Below are positions 1-5,122 of a DNA stretch of 8,484 bases, piece by piece; position 1 is the first letter of the stretch; each line of letters starts with the position of its first letter. The position numbers and the translations under genes were made by a program. The notes under the pieces are model-generated. The model had not been told where the DNA came from and did no database searches. It was given only the letters and a program-made list of their open reading frames with translations. The DNA comes from an uncultured Clostridia bacterium (GTDB lineage: Bacteria; Bacillota; Clostridia; Christensenellales; Aristaeellaceae): NCBI GenBank assembly GCA_946410395.1, contig CAMKAE010000090.1:1-8484 (forward strand), in the 5' to 3' direction.

Positions 1-1352
1 CCATCGCCACCAACATGGCGGGCCGCGGCACGGACATCCTGCTGGGCGGCAACCCCGAGTACCTGGCCCGCCGCGCCATGCGGCAGGAGGGCTATGAGGA
101 CGAGGTCATCGAGGCCGCCGTGGGCCACAACGAGGACGTGGCCCAGGAGATCCTGGACGCTCGGGAACACTACAACGAGCTCTACCGCAAGCACAAGGCG
201 GTGACGGACGCGGAGCACGAGCGTGTGCTGGCCACCGGCGGCCTGCACATCATCGGCACCGAGCGGCACGAGTCCCGGCGCATCGACAACCAGCTGCGCG
301 GCCGCGCCGGCCGTCAGGGCGATCCGGGCTCGACCCAGTTCTTCATCTCCCTGGAAGACGACCTGATGCGGCTCTTCGGCTCCGACCGCATCGGCACCAT
401 GGTGGATCGCCTGGGCCTGAAGGACGAGGACGCCCTGCAGGCGGGCCTGCTGACCAAGCAGATTGAGGGCGCCCAGCGCAAGGTCGAGGGCCGCAACTTC
501 GAGATCCGCAAGAACGTGCTGGAGTACGACAACGTGATGAACCGCCAGCGCGAGGTCATCTACGGCCAGCGGCGCCGGGTGCTGATGGGCGAGAACGTCA
601 AGGAGAACATCCTGGGCATGGCCGACAAGCTCATCGAGGCGGCCATCGCGCGCAACTGCAGCGGCGAGGAGAGCGCGGACTGGGATCTGGCGCAGTTCAA
701 GCCCTACATCGAGAACCTGTGCGTGGAACACGGTTTCCTGGACAGCCACCGGTACCTGATCGACAACGAGGACCGGGAGGCCCTGGCGGAGGCGCTCAAG
801 GAGGACGCCCACAGCCTCTATGAGCAGCGGGAGGCGGCGCTCACCGGCCTGGGCATCGACATGCGGGAATTCGAGCGCGTGATGCTGCTGCGGGCTGTGG
901 ACCGCCGCTGGATGGACCACATCGACGCCATGGACGTGCTCCGGGACGGCATCCGCTACCGGGCCTACTCCGGCGCAAACCCCGTGACCGAGTATCAGAT
1001 CGAGGCCGGCCACATGTTCGAGGAGCTGAACTTCCTGATCCGCGAGGACACCGTGCGGGCGATCTACCAGGCCCGCGTCGAGCGGACGCCGGAACCGACC
1101 CAGCAGGCCCGGGCCACCGCGGAGAACAATCCGGCGGAGGGGCCGGCCCGCATCCGGGCGCCCCGCGGCATGAACCGGAATGTGATGGAGAACCTGAAGC
1201 CCGTGGCCGTGGCCAACCCCACCGGCCCCCAGGGCCCCCGCAAGGTCAGCGCCATGGCCAAGGTGGGCCGCAACGATCCCTGCCCCTGCGGCAGCGGCAA
1301 GAAGTTCAAGAACTGCCACGGAAGGCCGGAGATCAACGGCGGAGAGGACTGA
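1..1352 (+). CDS. secA: Preprotein translocase ATPase SecA, C-terminal part (5' end outside window)
   Basis: SecA is the ATP-driven motor that pushes unfolded preproteins through the SecYEG channel at the cytoplasmic membrane. About 449 residues are present, reading from base 3 (ATNMAGRGTDI) to a TGA at 1350-1352, so roughly the N-terminal half lies upstream. Visible landmarks, in order: the NMAGRGTDILLGGN segment of the second nucleotide-binding domain (12-53), GGLHIIGTERHESRR, the helicase motif QLRGRAGRQGDPG (about 291-329), the NVLEYDNVMNRQR helix (about 516-549), and the helical scaffold segment VDRRWMDHIDAMDVLRDGIR (about 897-956). After a low-complexity linker comes the C-terminal zinc-binding SEC-C motif CPCGSGKKFKNCHG, with Cys codons at 1281, 1287 and 1314 and His at 1317. 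That tail binds SecB or ribosomes and phospholipid in other bacteria. prfB follows after 57 bp, the usual Firmicute order. The M of MAGRGTDI at base 15 is internal, not a start. Confidence 0.98.
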   Translation, partial: IATNMAGRGTDILLGGNPEYLARRAMRQEGYEDEVIEAAVGHNEDVAQEILDAREHYNELYRKHKAVTDAEHERVLATGGLHIIGTERHESRRIDNQLRGRAGRQGDPGSTQFFISLEDDLMRLFGSDRIGTMVDRLGLKDEDALQAGLLTKQIEGAQRKVEGRNFEIRKNVLEYDNVMNRQREVIYGQRRRVLMGENVKENILGMADKLIEAAIARNCSGEESADWDLAQFKPYIENLCVEHGFLDSHRYLIDNEDREALAEALKEDAHSLYEQREAALTGLGIDMREFERVMLLRAVDRRWMDHIDAMDVLRDGIRYRAYSGANPVTEYQIEAGHMFEELNFLIREDTVRAIYQARVERTPEPTQQARATAENNPAEGPARIRAPRGMNRNVMENLKPVAVANPTGPQGPRKVSAMAKVGRNDPCPCGSGKKFKNCHGRPEINGGED

Positions 1353-1409
1353 CCCGTCTTCCGGCAAGGCCGCGTTCCCCCGCTGAAGCGCACAGAAAAG
1401 GAGAAAACC

Positions 1410-2516
1410 ATGATCGCATTTGACCAATACCGCAATGACCTGGCGGACATCCGCAAGAGCGTGCTCTCCGCCGGGGAAGCCCTGCACGTGGACCACATGC
1501 GGGAGCAGATCGAGGAGCTCACGGAGGAGATGAACCAGCCGGAGTTCTGGAACGACACGGAGCGCTCCACCCGGATCAACCAGCGCCTGGGCAAGCTGAA
1601 GAACAAGCTGGCCCACTATGAAAAGCTGCTCTCCGGCGCGGACGACATCGAGGTCATGATGGAGCTGGCCCAGGACGAGGACGACGAGGAGCTGGGCGCC
1701 GAGGTGGGCGTGGAGCTCACCAAGCTCAAGGCCAAGGCCGACGAGCTGGAGCTGGAAACCCTGATGCGGGGCGACTACGACACCTGCAACGCGATCCTCT
1801 CCCTCCACGCCGGGGCCGGCGGCACCGAGGCCCAGGACTGGACCCAGATGCTCTACCGCATGTACACCCGCTACTGCGAGCAGATGGGCTTCACCGTGAA
1901 GGTACTGGACATCCTCGACGGCGACGAGGCGGGCTTCAAGTCCGCGACCTTTGAGGTGGACGGGGACAACGCCTATGGCTTCCTGCGCGGGGAGAAGGGT
2001 GTGCACCGCCTGGTGCGCATCTCGCCCTTCGACGCCAATGCCCGCCGGCACACCTCCTTCGCGTCCCTGGACGTGGCGCCGATCATGGAGGAGGACGACG
2101 GCGACATCGAGATCGACATGAAGTATGTCCGGGTGGACACCTACCACTCCTCCGGCGCAGGCGGCCAGAACGTCAACAAGACGTCCTCCGCCGTCCGCAT
2201 GACCTATGTCAAGGACGACGTGACCATCGTGGTGGCCTGCCAGACGGAGCGCGACCAGGTGCAGAACCGCGCCACCTGTATGAAAATGCTCAAGGCACGC
2301 CTGCTGGAGCTGCGCGAGCGGGAGAAGGAGCAGCAGATGGCGGACATCAAGGGCGAGATGAAGAAGATCGAGTGGGGCAGCCAGATCCGCTCCTACGTCT
2401 TCCAGCCCTACACCATGGTGAAGGACCACCGCACCGGCTACGAGGTGGGCAACATCGACGACGTGATGAACGGCAACCTGGAGGGCTTCGTCACCGCGTA
2501 CCTGAAGATGCAGTGA
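1410..2516 (+). CDS. prfB: Peptide chain release factor 2 (RF2), no programmed frameshift
   Basis: RF2 recognises UGA and UAA stop codons in the ribosomal A site and triggers peptidyl-tRNA hydrolysis. The 368-residue product has the normal family length. The helical domain 1 spans about residues 1-110. The stop-codon-reading tripeptide SPF, which marks RF2 rather than RF1, is at 205-207 (RISPFDANARRHTS). The catalytic GGQ is at 251-253 in SSGAGGQNVNKTSSAVR. The start is the ATG at 1410, preceded by AAAAGGAGAAAACC, a strong ribosome site. In most bacteria prfB carries an in-frame UGA near codon 26 that needs a +1 shift. Here one uninterrupted frame runs through that place: by alignment to the E. 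coli site from memory, CTT-TGAC is replaced by CTG-CAC at 1482-1487. The UGA-based autoregulation is therefore missing. The position after secA suggests co-transcription. Confidence 0.98.
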   Translation: MIAFDQYRNDLADIRKSVLSAGEALHVDHMREQIEELTEEMNQPEFWNDTERSTRINQRLGKLKNKLAHYEKLLSGADDIEVMMELAQDEDDEELGAEVGVELTKLKAKADELELETLMRGDYDTCNAILSLHAGAGGTEAQDWTQMLYRMYTRYCEQMGFTVKVLDILDGDEAGFKSATFEVDGDNAYGFLRGEKGVHRLVRISPFDANARRHTSFASLDVAPIMEEDDGDIEIDMKYVRVDTYHSSGAGGQNVNKTSSAVRMTYVKDDVTIVVACQTERDQVQNRATCMKMLKARLLELREREKEQQMADIKGEMKKIEWGSQIRSYVFQPYTMVKDHRTGYEVGNIDDVMNGNLEGFVTAYLKMQ

Positions 2517-2544
2517 CGCGGGTGACGCAAAGGAGGCGGAATCC

Positions 2545-2817
2545 ATGATGTACCCCTTTATGACCCTGCAGGACGGAACGGAGATCGTTCATTCGGAGGT
2601 CCTGCCGGACGGGCGCGTCAAGGTATATGCTGAAAAGCCGGACGCGAAGGACGGCTTTCATGACGTGACCTGTTGGCTGCCGGACTATGAATGGGGACCG
2701 GTTCACGGTTTCTCCGAAGAGGAACTGGCCCAGATCCGGAATGTGGTGGAGAACACCGCGCACCTGATTCTCCGATTCGCAGCCGACGGAGGGGTTGAGC
2801 ATGCCACAGCTGTTTAA
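2545..2817 (+). CDS. Small conserved protein of unknown function, partner of the DUF4160 gene
   Basis: A 90-residue soluble protein with no signal peptide or membrane segment. I do not recognise a named domain. It starts MMYPFMTLQDGTEIVHSEV, continues with a beta-rich first half (KVYAEKP, VTCWLPDYEW), and has a helical second half beginning GFSEEELAQI and ending in an alanine/glycine-rich tail. From memory, similar small proteins beginning MMYPF.TL.DGTE occur beside DUF4160 genes in Clostridia, but this needs a search. The ATG at 2545 is supported by AAAGGAGG at 2529-2536, 8 bp upstream; the next codon is also ATG. The gene begins 28 bp after prfB and its last 17 bp overlap the DUF4160 gene, so the two are probably translationally coupled. 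GC is lower than in prfB. Function is unknown. A regulatory or antitoxin-like partner role is possible but not shown by the sequence. Confidence 0.8.
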   Translation: MMYPFMTLQDGTEIVHSEVLPDGRVKVYAEKPDAKDGFHDVTCWLPDYEWGPVHGFSEEELAQIRNVVENTAHLILRFAADGGVEHATAV

Positions 2818-3079
2818 GGTCGGCTCTTATCACGTTTATTTCTGGGCCAACGAGAACGACCCGATTGAACCTGTGCATGTGCATATCGCAAAAGGAACCC
2901 CGCAGCCCGGCGCGACGAAAGTCTGGATCACAAGGCGCGGGAAATGCCTGCTCGCGCACAACCAGTCCCACATTCCGGAGTACGTCCTCCGGAACATCAT
3001 TGCCGTGATTGAAACGCAGAGCGCTTTTATCACGGAAGCCTGGCGCGCTTTCTTCGGCGAGGCCCGGTTTTTCTGCTGA
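2801..3079 (+). CDS. DUF4160 domain protein
   Basis: A 92-residue soluble protein that I assign to DUF4160 by pattern. The N-terminal strand pair leads to EPVHVHI (residues 23-29), the position of the NPPHFH motif in typical members. This is followed by an ATKVWI strand, a SHIPEYVLRNIIAVIE helix and a C-terminal helix ending WRAFFGEARFFC. The family has no established biochemical function; it often sits next to another small gene (commonly DUF2442), and a toxin-antitoxin-like role has been suggested only by context. The start is ATG 2801, since GGAGGGG at 2788-2794 is spaced 6 bp from it. An in-frame TTG at 2795 directly abuts that site and is unlikely. The gene overlaps the upstream 90-residue gene by 17 bp and ends 19 bp before the DUF1461 gene. 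The two histidines could bind metal or act in catalysis; this is inference. Confidence 0.8.
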   Translation: MPQLFKVGSYHVYFWANENDPIEPVHVHIAKGTPQPGATKVWITRRGKCLLAHNQSHIPEYVLRNIIAVIETQSAFITEAWRAFFGEARFFC

Positions 3080-3098
3080 ACCGCCGGGGTGATGCGTT

Positions 3099-3797
3099 AT
3101 GAAAAGACATACCTTTCGTTCCTTGCTTTCAATGCTGGCAGGCGTTCTTCTGGCGCTGAGCCTCGGGATCGGCGCGCTGGGCGGGACCCTGTGGCTCTTC
3201 GGGACCGGCGCGCCGCTGCTGGAGCGCTGGCTGGCCTGGGACAACGCGCCGGCGTCAGCCGGGCTGACCGAGGACGACCGGGCGCCGATCGCGCATCTGG
3301 TGGCGGACACCATGGCCGGGCGGACGCAGACCTTTCAGTATAAGGGGCTTTTCAGCGAGCAGGCGCAGCGGCACATGCTCGACTGTGCGCCGCTGTTCCG
3401 GCTGGCCCGGACGGTGGGCCTGCTCGGATTCGGCCTTTTCCTGGCGTCGCTGGGCGGCTGCCTGCTGCTCCGGGACGGACGCCACAGCGCCGTGGGCATC
3501 CTGATCGGCGTTGGCGTGCTGCTCGCGGTGCTGCTGGCGCTGGCGGTATGGGGACTGGTGAGCTTCGACAGCCTGTTCACCGCCTTCCACCGGGTGCTGT
3601 TCACCAACGACGAATGGATCTTCGCGCCGGATGATCTGCTGATCCTCCTGATGCCCATCGGCTTCTTCACCCGCTGCGCCATCACCGGCGGCATCGTCTG
3701 GGCCGCGTGCCTGGCCGCCCTGGCCGGTGTGGCGGCGCTGGTGATCAGAAAAAAGAAAAACGCAGAGCAAAAAACGCAGAGGCAGAGCGCAGACTAA
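3099..3797 (+). CDS. TIGR01906/DUF1461 integral membrane protein (Lit-like family)
   Basis: A 232-residue membrane protein with four likely transmembrane helices at about residues 9-34, 103-124, 131-154 and 193-217. A long extracytoplasmic loop lies between helices 1 and 2 and another between 3 and 4. The family signature is clear: the first loop carries FSEQAQRHMLD (85-95), matching the conserved E..H..D pattern. The second carries FHRVLFTNDEWIFAPDDLLILLMP (163-186), the FH..FF.N..W..dP....L..P block. The family includes Lit, which moves an acyl chain within lipoproteins to form lyso-lipoproteins in some low-GC Gram-positives. Many members are uncharacterised, so the transacylase role here is only possible. 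ATG 3099 has a modest ribosome site, GGGGTGA at 3086-3092. The protein ends in a very basic, Gln-rich tail (KKKNAEQKTQRQSAD) encoded by A-rich low-complexity DNA just before the intergenic repeats. Confidence 0.82.
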   Translation: MKRHTFRSLLSMLAGVLLALSLGIGALGGTLWLFGTGAPLLERWLAWDNAPASAGLTEDDRAPIAHLVADTMAGRTQTFQYKGLFSEQAQRHMLDCAPLFRLARTVGLLGFGLFLASLGGCLLLRDGRHSAVGILIGVGVLLAVLLALAVWGLVSFDSLFTAFHRVLFTNDEWIFAPDDLLILLMPIGFFTRCAITGGIVWAACLAALAGVAALVIRKKKNAEQKTQRQSAD

Positions 3798-3816
3798 ACA
3801 CTGCGACGAATGCCCG

Positions 3817-3929
3817 TAACCCCTCTGTCGCTGCGGCGACATCTCCCCTTTCAGGGGAGACAGGGGTTCAAAGTTACTCAAAGCCTCCCCTGAAAGGGGA
3901 GGGGGACCGCCGCAGCGGTGGAGGGGTTT
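3817..3929. repeat. Imperfect inverted repeat, about 45-nt arms, possible small mobile or REP-like element
   Basis: The left arm (3817-3861) and right arm (3883-3929) are reverse complements apart from several substitutions and a 2-nt gap, separated by about 21 nt. Shared blocks include AACCCCTC, CGCTGCGGCG and CTCCCCTTTCAGGGGAG. Each arm also contains its own short palindrome, CCCCT-TTC-AGGGG, so the region can fold either as one long stem or as a pair of small hairpins. No T-tract follows, so it is not a standard Rho-independent terminator, and no coding sequence lies inside. It fills the gap between the DUF1461 gene and tsaD. The structure is that of a miniature inverted-repeat or REP/BIME-type element; whether copies occur elsewhere in the genome cannot be seen here. 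Confidence 0.75.
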
Positions 3930-3964
3930 CTCTTCGCGCCCGAATCGCTCCCATATCACAATTC

Positions 3965-4010
3965 ATTCCAAATTCTGAATTCCGAATTCCGCATTCCGCA
4001 TTCCGAATTC
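3965..4010. repeat. 7-bp tandem repeat, ATTCCGA/ATTCCGC
   Basis: Six and a half head-to-tail heptamers: ATTCCAA, ATTCTGA, ATTCCGA, ATTCCGC, ATTCCGC, ATTCCGA, ATTC. The repeat is AT-rich against a GC-rich surround, contains nested GAATTC palindromes, and ends 18 bp before the tsaD start codon. It is in frame with tsaD and free of stop codons, so it makes an artificial N-terminal extension if a GTG at 3918 is taken as start. Copy number could vary by slippage. Confidence 0.85.
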
Positions 4011-4028
4011 AAAACGGCTGGTGTTCAC

Positions 4029-5057
4029 ATGACAAACAATCCCCCCATCCGAATCCTTGCCCTCGAATCCTCCTGCGACGAGACCGCCGCGGCCATTGTG
4101 GAGAACGGGCGAAAGCTCCTGGCGGACGTGGTGTTCAGCCAGATCGACCTGCACGCCCTCTACGGCGGCGTCGTGCCGGAGATCGCCAGCCGCGCCCATG
4201 TGGAAGCCTGCGACCGGGTCATCGACGAGGCCCTGCGGCAGGCCGGCCTGTCCTTCGCGGACATCGACGCCCTGGCCGTCACCTACGGCCCGGGGCTGGT
4301 CGGCGCCTTGCTGACGGGCGTCAGCTGCATGAAGGGCCTGAGCTATGCGCTGCGCAAGCCGCTGATCCCGGTCAATCACATCGAGGGCCACATCGCGGCC
4401 AACTATCTGAGCCACCCGGACCTCGAGCCGCCCTTCCTGTGCCTCGTGGTCTCCGGCGGGCATTCGCACCTGGTGAACGTCCCGGACTACGCCACCTATG
4501 AACTCCTGGGCCAGACCTGGGACGACGCGGCGGGCGAGGCCTTCGACAAGGCGGCGCGGGTGCTGGGCCTGCCCTATCCGGGCGGCCCCCGCGTGGACGC
4601 GCTGGCGGAGGAGGGCGATCCGGCGTATCTGCACCTGCCGGAGCCCCACACCGAGGGCCGGTATGACTACTCCTTTTCCGGCGTGAAGACCGCCTTCCTC
4701 AACGCGGTGAACAGGCTGGAGATGACGGGACAGCCACTGCCCAAGGCCGACCTGGCGGCCTCCTTCCGCCACGCGGTGGTGGAGCAGCTGGCGGGGAAGG
4801 CCATGCTGGCCGCCCGGGAGACGGGCGCGGCGAAGCTCGCCCTGGCCGGCGGCGTCTCCGCCAACCGCGAACTGCGCCGCCGCATGACCGCCGAATGCGA
4901 AAAGGCCGGCCTGCCGCTGTACATGCCGGAGCTGCGCTTCTGTGGCGACAACGGCGCGATGATCGGCTCCGCGGCCTACTGGCGCTTCCTGCGCGGCGAG
5001 ACCGCGCCTCTGACGCTCAATGCCGTCCCGGGACTGCGGCTGGTGAGCGGAAACTGA
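4029..5057 (+). CDS. tsaD: tRNA N6-adenosine threonylcarbamoyltransferase TsaD
   Basis: TsaD, with TsaB and TsaE, transfers the threonylcarbamoyl group made by TsaC/Sua5 onto A37 of ANN-decoding tRNAs, forming t6A. The 342-residue product has the normal length. Motifs of the ASKHA-fold Kae1/TsaD family are intact: LALESSCDETAAAI near the N-terminus, the metal-binding HIEGH at residues 117-121, VSGGHSHLV at 141-149, GEAFDKAARVLGLPYPGGP at 169-187, LAGGVSANREL at 272-282, and CGDNGAMI at 305-312. The ATG at 4029 (MTNNPPIRILALESS) fits the family; an upstream GTG at 3918 in the same frame would translate the intergenic repeats and is rejected. The chosen start has only a weak GGTG in place of a ribosome site, unlike the other genes here. 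No tsaB, tsaE or tsaC is present in the window. Confidence 0.97.
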   Translation: MTNNPPIRILALESSCDETAAAIVENGRKLLADVVFSQIDLHALYGGVVPEIASRAHVEACDRVIDEALRQAGLSFADIDALAVTYGPGLVGALLTGVSCMKGLSYALRKPLIPVNHIEGHIAANYLSHPDLEPPFLCLVVSGGHSHLVNVPDYATYELLGQTWDDAAGEAFDKAARVLGLPYPGGPRVDALAEEGDPAYLHLPEPHTEGRYDYSFSGVKTAFLNAVNRLEMTGQPLPKADLAASFRHAVVEQLAGKAMLAARETGAAKLALAGGVSANRELRRRMTAECEKAGLPLYMPELRFCGDNGAMIGSAAYWRFLRGETAPLTLNAVPGLRLVSGN

Positions 5058-5106
5058 CCATGAATTCTGCACTCAACGGAAGTTTGCGAGCGTCATTCCA
5101 AAACAG

Positions 5107-5113
5107 AAAGGAG
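5107..5113 (+). promoter_or_regulatory. Ribosome-binding site setting the GTG start of the FMN/LRR gene
   Basis: AAAGGAG lies 9 bp upstream of GTG 5123 and is the best Shine-Dalgarno match in the gap after tsaD. The in-frame ATG at 5060 has only a weak purine stretch upstream and would add 21 residues before the hydrophobic signal. GTG 5123 gives a compact signal peptide starting MLKRLAVLIAML. Confidence 0.7.
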
Positions 5114-5122
5114 CGGGGTCTT

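Noticed and set aside
940..1010. Unusual SecA scaffold segment (RYRAYSGANPVTEYQIE in place of the common LRAYGQ.DP..EYK form)
   Set aside because: The flanking motifs are intact, so this reads as lineage variation, not a broken or specialised SecA.
2795..2800. TTG start for the DUF4160 gene
   Set aside because: It directly abuts the GGAGGGG ribosome site, with no spacing. ATG 2801 is correctly spaced.
2618..3313. Minus-strand open frame of 231 codons across the DUF4160 pair
   Set aside because: It covers three plus-strand genes with good ribosome sites and has no recognisable domain.
3841..3905. Rho-independent terminator after the DUF1461 gene
   Set aside because: The CCCCT/AGGGG hairpins are GC-rich but no T-tract follows on either strand.
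3918..4028. N-terminal extension of TsaD from a GTG at 3918
   Set aside because: It would translate the inverted-repeat end and the heptamer array. TsaD proteins begin a few residues before LALESSCDET, which fits ATG 4029.
3963..5072. Long open frame on the minus strand opposite tsaD (369 codons)
   Set aside because: It is a product of high GC opposite a clear gene; its translation is rich in Arg, Gly, His and Gln with no family pattern.
4895..5122. Longer start for the FMN/LRR gene inside tsaD, or at ATG 5060
   Set aside because: The first 165 bp are tsaD read in another frame. ATG 5060 lacks a good ribosome site, while GTG 5123 has AAAGGAG at a suitable distance and opens directly on a signal peptide.
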